Shown here one piece after another: positions 52,537 to 62,474 of a DNA stretch of 64,000 nt; within the stretch, counting starts at the first letter, position 1, and the number at the start of each line of letters is the position of its first letter. The notes under the pieces are model-generated. The model searched no databases, had not been told where the DNA came from, and worked only from the letters and a program-made list of their open reading frames with translations. This DNA is from JAXGQD01 sp040766665 (GTDB lineage Bacteria; Bacillota; Clostridia; Saccharofermentanales; Fastidiosipilaceae): positions 166,379 to 230,378 of the forward strand of contig JAXGQD010000005.1 in the NCBI GenBank assembly GCA_040766665.1. The letters are read 5' to 3'. A program made the translations under genes and the position numbers.

Positions 52537-52603
52537 GAGCGGGGCACTTCCGTTCGTATCACGCTACCGGTGCAACGCTGAGTGAAAAAATTAAAGGTGG
52601 AAC
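52537..52603 (+). promoter_or_regulatory. T-box-like leader segment before mutY
   Basis: GAGCGG (52537-52542) pairs with CCGTTC (52550-52555) like a T-box stem III, followed by GTATC, GAGTG and AAAGGTGGAAC (52593-52603). In true T-boxes the last element continues TGGNACCGCG and a terminator follows; here it reads TGGAACGATT and no terminator is seen. It could be a decayed T-box or a chance likeness. AAAGGTGG also serves as the ribosome binding site. Confidence 0.3.
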
Positions 52604-52610
52604 GATTCAT

Positions 52611-53753
52611 TTGCAGAACATATCGTATGACTTAGGACCGTACTTTTTAAAGCTCCTGAATTGGTTTAAAGGGGCAAAACGAGACTTGCCTTGGCGCAAG
52701 CACAGAAACGCCTACTCCGTTTGGGTCTCAGAAATCATGTTACAGCAAACTCAAGCGCAAACGGTCATCCCCTACTTCCAAAATTTCATGGAACGTTACC
52801 CCAACTTGCAAAGTTTAGCCCAAGCCAATGAAAATGAATTGCTGAAACAATGGGAAGGCTTAGGTTATTACAGCCGCGCCCGTAACCTTTTAAAAACCGC
52901 AAAGCATGTCATGCAAGATTACAACGGCTCCTTTCCGCGAGATTTCGAGGCGCTGTTAGCGCTTCCGGGTATCGGTCGTTACACCGCCGGAGCTTTACTT
53001 AGCTTAGCTTTAAACGTAGCGCAGGCAGCCGTGGACGGCAATGTATTGAGAGTATTGGCACGTCTCTTAGATCAGGCCTGGCAAAGCGGCAATTCCAAAG
53101 ACATGAAAGCAGCCGAGCAGATTATCAATCAGTACTTTCATAGTCCGGAATTCGAAAACACTGAGCAAACGGCGGCGGAAATAAATGAAGCATTAATTGA
53201 GTTGGGAGCACTGGTATGCAATCCCAAAAATCCGCTTTGCTCATCATGCCCCTGTACTGACCTCTGCCTGGCTAAGAAGAATGGCACCATCGCATTCCGT
53301 CCCTTAGCTAAAAAAAGCACGAAGCAAAGCCAATCAGAATACACCGTGATTATTCTACAAAATATCGATAACTCACAGGTTTTGGTGGAGAAACGAGCTG
53401 CAAACGGACTTTTGGCGTCTTTATGGCAATTTCCAATGCTGGATGGCTTACGCACAGCCACAGAAGTAGAAGTTTTCTTGCGAGATCAGGGTTTTGAGCA
53501 TTTCACGGTGGAAGCTTTGGCAGACAAAGTCCATGTATTTAGTCACCTGCGCTGGCACTTGGCCGCCTTCTATGTGCGATTTACTGCAAATCATCATGTT
53601 TCTGATGAGGCGGAGGACGGGCTTGCTTTTGCCGAAAAAATACTGCCCTTTGAAATACAATCCGGCGAATATCGCTGGCTAGAGCCTCCTAAGTTGCAAG
53701 ATCTACCCTTCAGTGCAGCTCTGTTCGATTACCGTGCTCGTGTTTTTAGCTAA
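52611..53753 (+). CDS. mutY: Adenine DNA glycosylase MutY
   Basis: MutY removes adenine mispaired with 8-oxoguanine. RDLPWRKHRNAY and VSEIMLQQTQAQTV (catalytic Glu) open the helix-hairpin-helix domain. LPGIGRYTAGALLS and AVDGNVLRVLARL hold the HhH and catalytic Asp. The iron-sulfur cluster fits C-x6-C-x2-C-x5-C in CNPKNPLCSSCPCTDLC. A Nudix-like 8-oxoG-reading C-terminal domain follows. The start is probably TTG 52611 behind AAAGGTGG; the frame is open 43 codons further up but that stretch does not resemble MutY. Convergent with the YgjP gene, 11 bases apart. Confidence 0.95.
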   Translation: MQNISYDLGPYFLKLLNWFKGAKRDLPWRKHRNAYSVWVSEIMLQQTQAQTVIPYFQNFMERYPNLQSLAQANENELLKQWEGLGYYSRARNLLKTAKHVMQDYNGSFPRDFEALLALPGIGRYTAGALLSLALNVAQAAVDGNVLRVLARLLDQAWQSGNSKDMKAAEQIINQYFHSPEFENTEQTAAEINEALIELGALVCNPKNPLCSSCPCTDLCLAKKNGTIAFRPLAKKSTKQSQSEYTVIILQNIDNSQVLVEKRAANGLLASLWQFPMLDGLRTATEVEVFLRDQGFEHFTVEALADKVHVFSHLRWHLAAFYVRFTANHHVSDEAEDGLAFAEKILPFEIQSGEYRWLEPPKLQDLPFSAALFDYRARVFS

Positions 53754-53764
53754 AGTGCAAAGTC

Positions 53765-54334
53765 TTATTCTTTCAGAGGAATGGCTTTGAGACGTTTTTT
53801 TCTTTCTTTATAATCTGGAATACGACTTTCGACCAAGCTCCAGAAGGCCGGGCTATGGTTAAGTTCAACGATATGACTGAGTTCATGAATCATCAGGTAC
53901 TCAAAAAGGGCGTCATCTAAAAGTGCGGCATTGAGGTTGATGGATAGCGTACCTGAACTGCTGTAAGAACCCCAGCGCGATTTTTGCTTACGGATGTGGA
54001 CACGCGCCGGTTTCGCCCCTTCATAGCTTGTCAAAAAGTCTGCCACACGCTCGGCGCAAATCTTCTTTAAAACCGCCTCCTCTGCCGGAGGAATGCGTTC
54101 AGGCTCAACTACGGGTTTATTAAGCTGTCTTTCCAACCAAGCACTTTTACTCTCGACAAAACGTGCAATTTCGGCAGTCGACAAATTCAGAGGGGCTCGC
54201 ACCTCAAGCTCTTTTTTCGCGGTTAAACGCAAACTCAGACTGCGCCTTTGACAATGATAAATACGCAATTCAAGCCACTCGCTTTGCGCATCATCAAATG
54301 TGATTTTTAGTTTAAGCTGTTTAACTTTCTCCAT
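53765..54334 (-). CDS. YgjP-like (DUF45) metallopeptidase family protein
   Basis: A protein of about 189 residues with a zinc-metallopeptidase motif HELSHIVELNHSPAFW (HExxH plus a downstream His) and the family segment KSRWGSYSSSGTLSINLNA. This matches the YgjP/DUF45 group, whose substrates are unknown. The N-terminal basic half (RSLSLRLTAKKELEVRAP) is also typical. ATG 54334 is the likely start; an in-frame TTG at 54361 overlaps the preceding gene. It sits at the end of the pyr operon without an obvious link to pyrimidines. Confidence 0.85.
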   Translation of the reverse strand: MEKVKQLKLKITFDDAQSEWLELRIYHCQRRSLSLRLTAKKELEVRAPLNLSTAEIARFVESKSAWLERQLNKPVVEPERIPPAEEAVLKKICAERVADFLTSYEGAKPARVHIRKQKSRWGSYSSSGTLSINLNAALLDDALFEYLMIHELSHIVELNHSPAFWSLVESRIPDYKERKKRLKAIPLKE

Positions 54335-54344
54335 GGCACTCTGT

Positions 54345-55202
54345 TCACTGCCCTTTAGCAAGTATTTCCTCTAAGCGGGCCACCCGTTCTGCTGTCTTAC
54401 TGTCTTTGGACGCCGCTTCAGCCAGAAAATGGGGATGCTTTGACAGAAAGTCATGGACAAAGGCATGTGGATTTTTTCCGTAGGCAAGTAAGAGTTCTTC
54501 TTGTGCCGCATCGATCAGGCCTTCTTTGCGCGCTTGGGCAAAAAGTCGTGCGGAAATACGTAACAAACAGCGTGCCTCAACGCCGGCTTCTTCCAACAAG
54601 AGAAGGCCGCCCTGACAACGGTCAATCACTGCCAGACTGTTTTTCAGTGTCGCTCCGCTCGCTGCGATGGCCGGTATCCAAGCCCTGAAGTAGGACGAAG
54701 CTTCGGTGATTAAATCTGCGACATGCAACGCGGTTTTTCCTTGCAAGGCTTGTTCAGCCACATAGAAGGCTTCGCTGCGTAAATCTTCCGAATAGTAGGC
54801 ACTTAGGTCTTTGAATATGCTCATATGCGGTTTTCCCAAGAGCCTTGCCACTTCGAAAGAAAAGAAAAAATCTCTGCGCTCCCCACCGGAAACAAAATCG
54901 CAGCTTATATTGCGTGCTGCTTCCACCAAAGCGTCTATCACAGCGCGGTAAATCGCATTTTTTTCATACTGTTGCTTGGTCAAGACCGCTATTTTTTTGT
55001 TAAACTCATGGCGCTGACTGGCCGACGCTTGTTTTTCAATCTCCTGTAAGAGCGCGACGGCTTCGACTTCGCTACCGAAGAGAAAATGCGTGTTGATATA
55101 GTAAGGCCCGAATAGACCCGAGGTATACCAAAACGGGGCATCAGCCGGACTGACACGCAGTGCTTTTGTTTCAAACAAATCTTTTACAATATGGCTATTC
55201 AA
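54345..55202 (-). CDS. Orotate phosphoribosyltransferase-like protein at the pyrE position
   Basis: A 285-residue phosphoribosyltransferase-like protein, last of the pyr cluster, where pyrE is expected. PFWYTSGLFGPYYINTHFLFG and SGGERRDFFFSFEVARLLGKPH resemble a long clostridial PRTase group. The PRPP-binding loop, normally ED-hydrophobics-TGGS, reads VADLITEASSYF, so a key acid and the glycines are altered. It may still be the cell's PyrE or a relative with another role. TTG 55202 is the start, with AGGAGG 8 bases upstream. The C-terminal 60 residues are an added helical tail. Confidence 0.65.
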   Translation of the reverse strand: MNSHIVKDLFETKALRVSPADAPFWYTSGLFGPYYINTHFLFGSEVEAVALLQEIEKQASASQRHEFNKKIAVLTKQQYEKNAIYRAVIDALVEAARNISCDFVSGGERRDFFFSFEVARLLGKPHMSIFKDLSAYYSEDLRSEAFYVAEQALQGKTALHVADLITEASSYFRAWIPAIAASGATLKNSLAVIDRCQGGLLLLEEAGVEARCLLRISARLFAQARKEGLIDAAQEELLLAYGKNPHAFVHDFLSKHPHFLAEAASKDSKTAERVARLEEILAKGQ

Positions 55203-55232
55203 GACTCGCTCCTCCTTATCACCTACTCTGGG

Positions 55233-56150
55233 CTAATCCCAGAGTTTCAAACTGCCTGTTAATTCAGCGGCAGAATCAGCTTTGCAGCGTTTAAGGGCTT
55301 CGGGTAAATCAGCAATAATCTGTTTGGGTAAATAGGGATTAACCAACGTTGCTGTGCCAATTTGCACAGCGCTGGCACCGGCCAGCATAAATTCCAACAC
55401 ATCATCCGCAGAGGCGATCCCTCCCATTCCGACGATGGGTATATCGACGTTGCGATAGACCTCATTGACCATGCGCAAAGCAACCGGTTTAACAGCAGGT
55501 CCCGAATAACCCCCAGTGTTATTGCGCAAAACAGGTCGTCTGCTCTGCAAATCAATGGCCATCCCCATCAGTGTGTTGATCAGACTGACCGCTTGAGCGC
55601 CGCCTTTCTGTGCCGCTTCGGCACAGGCAGAAACAGAACTCACATTTGGCGTCAACTTAACCCAGAGCGGGATATCGCTTTCTGCCGCACAAGCCTTGGT
55701 TAAGTACTCAATCGCTTGCGGATCTGTGCCAAAGACGATACAACCGCTTTTGACATTAGGGCAGGATAAGTTCAACTCAATGGCACTTACACCGCTGTTT
55801 TGCAATCTTTGACAAACATATACGTAATCGTCAACTTCTTCACCCGCCACATTGGCGATAATCGTCGCCCCTAAGGCCTGCATCATGGGTAATTCATGCT
55901 CTAAAACATAGTCCAAGCCCGGGTTTTGCAAACCGACGGCGTTCAGCATGCCGGCTGCACATTCGACCACACGCGGAGCCGGATTTCCGGCTCTGGGTAA
56001 GCGCGTAAAGCCTTTCGTTGAAACACCGCCTAGACCGGAAATGTCCATATAGGCAGACATTTCTTCTCCGAAGCCAAAAGTGCCCGAAGCTGCAATTAAG
56101 GGATTCTTGAGCTTTAAACCTGCGACTTCAACGCTCAAATCGATGGCCAT
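55233..56150 (-). CDS. pyrD: Dihydroorotate dehydrogenase, class 1B catalytic subunit
   Basis: PyrD1B oxidises dihydroorotate to orotate and passes electrons to PyrK and NAD. NPLIAASGTFGFG, NLSCPNVKSG with the substrate-binding Asn residues, VKLTPNVS, NNTGGYSGPAVKP and PIVGMGGIASADDV (FMN phosphate site) are present. Length is 305. It overlaps pyrK by 16 bases, as expected for a two-subunit complex. Confidence 0.96.
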   Translation of the reverse strand: MAIDLSVEVAGLKLKNPLIAASGTFGFGEEMSAYMDISGLGGVSTKGFTRLPRAGNPAPRVVECAAGMLNAVGLQNPGLDYVLEHELPMMQALGATIIANVAGEEVDDYVYVCQRLQNSGVSAIELNLSCPNVKSGCIVFGTDPQAIEYLTKACAAESDIPLWVKLTPNVSSVSACAEAAQKGGAQAVSLINTLMGMAIDLQSRRPVLRNNTGGYSGPAVKPVALRMVNEVYRNVDIPIVGMGGIASADDVLEFMLAGASAVQIGTATLVNPYLPKQIIADLPEALKRCKADSAAELTGSLKLWD

Positions 56151-56953
56151 GCAATTGCCTCCGCTTCAAATACCGGTCCTTCGACACAGCAACGGGCATA
56201 GTTGAGATTCTTTTCATTCACCGCACACGCTGCCAATTCAACGGCACAAGTACGGCAGATGCCAAATCCACAAGCCATACGTTCTTCCATAGAAACCTGT
56301 GCTGCAATACCCTTTTGCTTCGCCCAGGCAGCAGCGCGCTGCATCATGGGGATGGGGCCGCAAGTGAGCACTTGCGTCGCAGTTGTTTTGCCATGTTTAA
56401 GGAACAGTGTTTCCAAAGCCACTTGTGCAAAACCTTGCCGTTGATCCGCTGCGAGCGGCTCAGATTCATCTACGAGCTCGCTTGCCCACATAAAAGCATT
56501 GGCTTGCTCGCGAAAGGTATCGAGAAAGAGCGCTTCAGCTGCCGTTCTAAAGCCGGTAGCAATATAAGTCTTTATCCCCTTTTCTTTGCAGGCATCCGCC
56601 AAAAAAAGCAAGGGGTATATTCCGGTGCCGCCACCGATAATGTAAGCCGAATCCAAGCCCTGTAACTGAAAACCATGGCCGAGGGGACCCAGGATATCCA
56701 AAGTATCTCCACTCTTGTAGGAGAAAAAATCGCGCGTACCACAGCCCTTGGCCTTGATGCCAAGCGAAATCAGTCCTTCTGCGCGCCCCACACGGGCAAT
56801 ACCAAAGGGCCGGCGCAGGAATTGCTTGCCTAGAACATTGACAAACTGGCCCGGTTTAGCGGTCTGAGCAATTTCCGGAGCATAGAGTGTCAGGTAGAGA
56901 TTATCCTCATTCAATACCTCACGCTCAACAATCGGATAACGGGTGTCTTTCAT
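56135..56953 (-). CDS. pyrK: Dihydroorotate dehydrogenase electron-transfer subunit
   Basis: PyrK carries FAD and a 2Fe-2S cluster linking PyrD to NAD. The N-terminal FAD-binding barrel has KQFLRRPFGIARV, the NAD domain has IIGGGTGIYPLLFLA, and the cluster cysteines lie in CGFGICRTCAVE and YARCCVEGPVF (C-x4-C-x2-C...C). Length is 272. It starts within the last codon of carB and overlaps pyrD. Confidence 0.95.
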   Translation of the reverse strand: MKDTRYPIVEREVLNEDNLYLTLYAPEIAQTAKPGQFVNVLGKQFLRRPFGIARVGRAEGLISLGIKAKGCGTRDFFSYKSGDTLDILGPLGHGFQLQGLDSAYIIGGGTGIYPLLFLADACKEKGIKTYIATGFRTAAEALFLDTFREQANAFMWASELVDESEPLAADQRQGFAQVALETLFLKHGKTTATQVLTCGPIPMMQRAAAWAKQKGIAAQVSMEERMACGFGICRTCAVELAACAVNEKNLNYARCCVEGPVFEAEAIAWPSI

Positions 56954-59900
56954 AGTCTGCTCCTCAAAAATGCCAATTCCTTCTCATTCATTTCATTGAC
57001 GGGTTTAGTATTGTCACGCGTTTTAGCAACCAGTGCGGCAAAAGCATCGATGGGATAAGGATGCAAATCCTCAACCTGTAAATTATTCTCCAAACATTCC
57101 GTCACCGCCACCAGCGTATCCAGCGAAGTAATCGTAGGTACGCCGTGTTCGATACACAGACGACGCAGTTTAAAGGCACCGCTGCCCACACTGTTACGGT
57201 CCGAGGTATTAATGAGCAGTTTAATTTTGCCCTCTTTAACCAAATCGGCCGAATTGGGATTAGCCTCGTCCATATTACGGCAGGCATTGGTGGGTATACC
57301 GTGGCGGTTAAGATAGTTGGCAGTACCACCGGTGGCGTATAGCTCAAAGCCAATCGCATGTAAGCGTTCAGCCAAGGGCAGCAACTCGTCTTTGTCACTG
57401 TCTCTTACCGTCATAAGAATATTGGCACCGCGCTTTGGAAATTTAAATCCTGAAGCAAGTATCGCTTTGTACATCGCTTCGCTGTAAGTCTCTGATAAGC
57501 CCAAAACCTCGCCTGTACTCTTCATTTCAGGGCCGAGCACCGTATCGACGTCATGCAGTTTCTCAAAGGAAAAGACCGGCGCTTTAATCGCATAGACAGC
57601 AGGATAAGAGGCAAAAAGTCCCAGTCCATAGCCCAAATCTTTAACCTTTTCACCCAGCATCACCCGCGTCGCCATTTTTACGATAGGCATGCCGGTGACC
57701 TTACTGATATATGGCACGGTGCGACTGGAGCGCGGGTTCACTTCGAGAACATATAGTTCGTCATTATAGAGGATGAATTGGATATTGATTAACCCGATGA
57801 CATGCAGCTCAATCGCCAGTTTATAAGTGTAGTCAATGATTTTCTCTCTGATTTTTTGCGAGATATAGGCGGGAAAGATGGAAATAGAGTCGCCCGAGTG
57901 TACGCCCGCTCTCTCTAAATGTTCCATGATGCCCGGAATCAGGATGTTTTCACCGTCGCAGAGGGCATCGACTTCCAGCTCTGTGCCCATTAGGTACTTA
58001 TCAACCAGAATCGGATGTTCCTGTAAATTAAGATTGATGATGCCCATGTATTCCCTGATGGAATCCGCATCATGACAGATCATCATGCCCTGACCCCCTA
58101 AGACGTAGGAAGGTCTCAAGAGGACCGGGTAATTGAGGCGTTCGGCTACCGCCAAGGCTTCGGCTTCCGTAAAGACGGTCTCACCTTGTGGGCGTGGTAT
58201 CGCACATTTTTCCAGCACTTCGTCAAATCGTTCACGGTCCTCTGCCCTATCTACCCCATCGGCTGAAGTACCGAGGATGGTGTAGCCCATGTCACTGACC
58301 GCTTTAATCAATTTTATGGCGGTCTGTCCGCCGAATTGGCAAATGACTCCATCCGGTTTTTCATTCTCCAGCACAGCACGCACATCAGCCGCTGTTAGAG
58401 GCTCAAAATAGAGTTTGTCTGCCGTATCAAAATCAGTGGAGACGGTCTCGGGGTTGTTATTGATGATAATGGCCTCGACATCCAGCGCACGCAAAGCCTG
58501 AACGCAGTGGACGGAACAGTAGTCAAATTCAATGCCCTGACCAATGCGAATCGGGCCGGAGCCGAGCACCACCACCTTTTTTCTGTCATTGCGCTTTGCT
58601 TCATTGAAGCGTCCCATTTCGCTGTAATAGTAAGGCGTTTTCGCGGCAAACTCGCCGGCACAGGTATCGACGGTTTTATAGGCATAGGCTTGCTCATGCT
58701 CTAAGCGCCAATCACGAATCTCTGCTTCAGGCAGATCCGTGAGCAAATGCAGGCAGTAATCCGAGTAGGACCAGCGCCAGGCTTGGGTAAACAGTTCAGC
58801 AGGGATTTGCGAGAGGCTTTTGCCTTTATTCTGCAGAAAAGCATTCTCTAAAGAGACAATACCGGCTAATTTGGATAAGAAAAAGCGATCGATCTTGGTT
58901 TGCTCATACAAAGCTTCGACATCCATGCCACGGCGCAAGGCTTCGGCCAGAAAAAAGAGGCGGCGATCATCGGTCTGCTCAATGCCATCCAGGAGTTCGG
59001 TATCACTCAAAGAAAACAGTTTGGGATTACAGAGGGTATAGTAATTTTGTTCCAGGGAGCGCACCGCTTTTAAAAGTGAGGCTTCAAATGTGGTGCCGAT
59101 GGACATGACCTCGCCGGTCGCTTTCATTTGTGTACCCAGCTTACGCTTGGCGTAAACGAATTTATCGAAAGGCCATTTCGGGATTTTACTCACCACGTAG
59201 TCCACGACGGGCTCTGCCACCGCCCAGGTACTGCCGGTGACCTCGTTGCGAATTTCGTCCAGACGATATCCTAAAGCGATGCGCGTGGCCACTTTGGCAA
59301 TCGGATAGCCGGTGGCTTTAGAGGCGAGTGCGGAGGAGCGCGATAGCCGCGGGTTTACCTCGATGACGGCATACTCCCCGCTCGTCGGATGCAAGGCAAA
59401 CTGCACATTACAGCCACCCTTGATTTCCAGTTCATGAACAATATTCAAAGTCGCCGTGCGTAGCATTTCCAGTTCATGGTCATTGAGACTCAGAGCAGGG
59501 GCAAAAACAATCGAATCCCCTGTATGCACACCTACCGGATCAAAATTTTCCATCGAGCAAATCGTAATGGCATTGCCGTCACCGTCGCGTATCGCTTCAT
59601 ACTCGATTTCTTTCCAACCGGCAATGGACTTTTCAATTAGAACCTGGTGCACGCGCGAAACGTCCAAACCGGTGGCGGCTATTTCACGCAATTCTGTTTC
59701 ATCATTGACAATGCCACCGCCGGTACCGCCAAGCGTAAAAGCCGGGCGCACAATAACAGGGTAACCGATTTCTTCTGCCAACTTGACGCACTCATCCAGT
59801 TCGTGAGCAATGCCTGAAGGGATACAAGGCACATTTATCTTCATCATGGCATCGCGGAAATGCTCACGGTCTTCACCACGTTTGATACCTTCCGCAGAGG

Positions 59901-60253
59901 TACCCAGTAAACGGATTTGCTGTTCTTCCAAGAAACCCGATTCGCTGAGTTCCATGGCCATGTTCAGACCGGTTTCAGCCTCCCAGAGTTGCCAAAATAC
60001 TGTCAACACCTTCGTCCAGCATGATTTTTTTAACCATTTTGAGATTCAGGGGTTCCAAATAGACTTTTGAGGCCATCTCTGCGTCTGTCATGATTGTTGC
60101 CGGATTGCTGTTGACCAAAATGGTCTCATAGCCCTCTTGTTTTAAGGTGCGACAAGCCTGAGTGCCGGCATAGTCAAACTCGGCTGCCTGACCGATGATA
60201 ATGGGGCCGGAGCCGATTACCAGAATTTTTTTAATGCTTGTATCTTTTGGCAT
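56950..60253 (-). CDS. carB: Carbamoyl-phosphate synthase large subunit, interrupted by a +1 frameshift in this sequence
   Basis: CarB makes carbamoyl phosphate from ammonia, bicarbonate and two ATP. The first 92 codons (LVIGSGPIIIGQAAEFDYAGTQA...SILATLGG) end at a TGA where GGQTGLN is expected; the remaining roughly 1008 residues continue in the next frame from TGLNMAMEL. Both ATP-grasp halves (GGTGGGIV; GGQGMMICH), GQGIEFDYCSVH, and the C-terminal allosteric domain (ATGGTANYLNRHG) are intact. The minus strand reads GGC-TGAA-ACC where GGC-CAA-ACC would be normal, so an extra base plus perhaps a substitution is present. Its partner carA is 20 kb away. Confidence 0.93.
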
Positions 60254-60274
60254 ATGAACCTTCCTTCACTGAAT

Positions 60275-61201
60275 CTAACGATGCAACGCGGCGTTCAGCT
60301 CTGCCTGCATTTTGAGCGCTTCCGTACGAGTGGCGAGACGGAAATCCGTTCCTGCGGGAGCTTTTTGCCAGGCACACATCAGACTGCGTGAAGCATTGAC
60401 AAGGGCTGCCGAGCCGTCTCCCTTAAAGTTATTTCTGCAGCTATCAGCCGTACCGCCTTGTACGCCATAACCGGGCACCAAAATATAAGCATGGGGCAAA
60501 AGCCGCCTCAGTTCTAAAGCCTGTTCCGGCCAGGTCGCTCCGACGACGACTCCCAAAGGCGAGAGCCCATCTGCTCCGACATAATCCTTACTCCATTCGC
60601 TGATTTTTTCAGCGACCGCCGTATACAAGGTTCTGCCATCTTCCAACACTAAATCCTGAAAGTCACCGGCCGAGGGATTTGAAGTGCGGACCAGGATAAA
60701 GAGTCCTTTACCATGTTTGAATGCCTCTTCGGCAAAAGGTTTGATTCCGTCAATACCGAAGTAAGGATTAACCGTCAATGCATCCGCATCCCAAAAAGCC
60801 TGCAGGCCGCTATCGGTCGCGGTTTCACCCAGATAAGCTTTCGCGTAAGCGGCTGCCGTCGAACCGATGTCATTGCGTTTGGCATCTAAGATGACCAGAA
60901 GACCTTTGGCTTGGGCGTAGCGTATGGTCTGATGCAAAGCCTTAAGTCCGGCCAGACCATAGAGTTCGTAATAAGCGCTCTGGGGTTTGACAGCGGGAAT
61001 GATATCGGCCACTGCGTCGATGAGTGCACAGTTAAAGTCATACAAAACCTTGGTCAAATAGTCAGAATCAGTCTGGCAGCCTTCGCGGCACTGCGCCTTA
61101 AAATCTTCCGGGATATATTCCAATAAGGGATCTAAGCCCATGACTGTCGGGTTATGCTTATCTTTGATGGCCTGTGTTAATCGTTCACTAAAGCTCTGCA
61201 T
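60275..61201 (-). CDS. pyrF: Orotidine 5'-phosphate decarboxylase, type 2
   Basis: PyrF converts OMP to UMP. The active-site motif LVILDAKRNDIGSTAAAYA (Lys/Asp tetrad) and the long form with KPQSAYYELYG and VNPYFGIDGIKPF match the longer type 2 group found in mycobacteria and many Clostridia. ATG 61201 has GGAAGGAAG upstream and overlaps the pyrC end by 14 bases, giving 308 residues. A longer open frame upstream runs inside pyrC and is not used. Confidence 0.95.
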   Translation of the reverse strand: MQSFSERLTQAIKDKHNPTVMGLDPLLEYIPEDFKAQCREGCQTDSDYLTKVLYDFNCALIDAVADIIPAVKPQSAYYELYGLAGLKALHQTIRYAQAKGLLVILDAKRNDIGSTAAAYAKAYLGETATDSGLQAFWDADALTVNPYFGIDGIKPFAEEAFKHGKGLFILVRTSNPSAGDFQDLVLEDGRTLYTAVAEKISEWSKDYVGADGLSPLGVVVGATWPEQALELRRLLPHAYILVPGYGVQGGTADSCRNNFKGDGSAALVNASRSLMCAWQKAPAGTDFRLATRTEALKMQAELNAALHR

Positions 61202-62474
61202 GGTACACTTCCTTCCCGCTGACAAAAGTCCTTTCGACCCGTCCGTACATTTGACGTCCGTGGTAGGGACTGTTATGTGACTTAGACTTTGTTTTAAAGC
61301 GGTCAACTTGCCAGGTTTTGTCGAGGTCTATGATAACAAAATCGGCAAAAGCCCCCAAGTCAAAAGCGCCTCTACCTATCTTTAGTAGTTTTTCCGGGGC
61401 GGCACAAAGCATCCGACTCAAGTCTCCCAGTGCCAAACCATGCTTTTTAACCAACAATTCGTAAGCCAAGGCAAAAGCCGTCTCAAAACCCAGCATGCCG
61501 TTCTTGGCCAAACTGAACTCAATGTCTTTTTCATCATCGTGATGCGGAGCATGATCTGTTGCCAGAATATCCAATGTGCCGTCGGCTAAACCTTCAATAA
61601 TGGCTGTGACATCCGCGGCTTGTCTTAGTGGCGGATTCACCCGCCTGAGGCTGTCATAGCCACGGCAGTCCTCCTCTGTCAACGTAAAATAATGCGGGCA
61701 GGTTTCCGCGCTGATCTTCAAGCCTTTTTGTTTGGCATTACGGATCAGTTCTACCCCTGTTTTCGTGCTGACATGACAGATATGTACGGGCAAGTCCAGG
61801 TACTCGGAAAGTAAAATATCACGGGCAATTTGCATATCTTCAGCGACCGTCGGTATACCGCGCACCCCCATCTCCATGGACACAGGCCCCTCATTCATCA
61901 CGCCGTCTTTGGCCAGGCTCATATCCTCACAATGATCGAATACGACCAGATCAAAATCATTGGCATAGACCATGGCTTTGCGCATCAGATCAGCCGTCGC
62001 CACCGGTGCACCGTCATCAGAAACGGCAACAATCCGGCCTCTTTCATCAGCCCTATTTCTGCGAGTTCAAGACCCTGCATCCCTTACTGACCGCGCCCCT
62101 ATCGGCCAGACGTTGACCGAAGCAACAGCCCGAGCCTTGTCTTTGATGTAACGCACAACCGTCGCGTTGTCGCAGACCGGTTGGGTATTGGGCATACAAC
62201 AAACCGAAGTAAAGCCTCCTGCAGCAGCGGAACGAGTCCCGCTCTCAATATCTTCTTTATACTCAAAACCGGGGTCACGCAGATGCGCGTGGCAGTCTAT
62301 AAAACCCGGAAACACATATTGATCGGTCGCATCGATTTCATAGTCAAATGGCCCAGCAAAAGCCTCACTGAACTTTCCATCCTTGATGTACAAGGTTTCC
62401 GGCTCGATTTTAGCTGCGCTTTCACCTACCTTCAGTGCTCTGACGAGTATGGCATTGCTGATTTTTCCGTTCAT
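61188..62474 (-). CDS. pyrC: Dihydroorotase, with an internal out-of-frame segment in this sequence
   Basis: PyrC closes carbamoyl aspartate to dihydroorotate. The N-terminal part has FPGFIDCHAHLRDPGFEYKE (HxH metal ligands) and CCMPNTQPV; the C-terminal part has FDHCEDMSLA, HICHVSTKTG and ATDHAPHHDDEKD. Between about 62096 and 62033 the expected peptide QGLELAEIGLMKEAG is read only in another frame, and the main frame meets TGA at 62069-62067. Both ends are in the same frame, so one extra base and one missing base (GG-ATT near 62035) compensate. It starts at ATG 62474, overlapping the pyrB stop by 4 bases. Confidence 0.92.

Noticed and set aside
59974..60009. Programmed ribosomal frameshifting in carB
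   Set aside because: No slippery heptamer or downstream pseudoknot is apparent, and similar indels in recA and pyrC point to sequence error.
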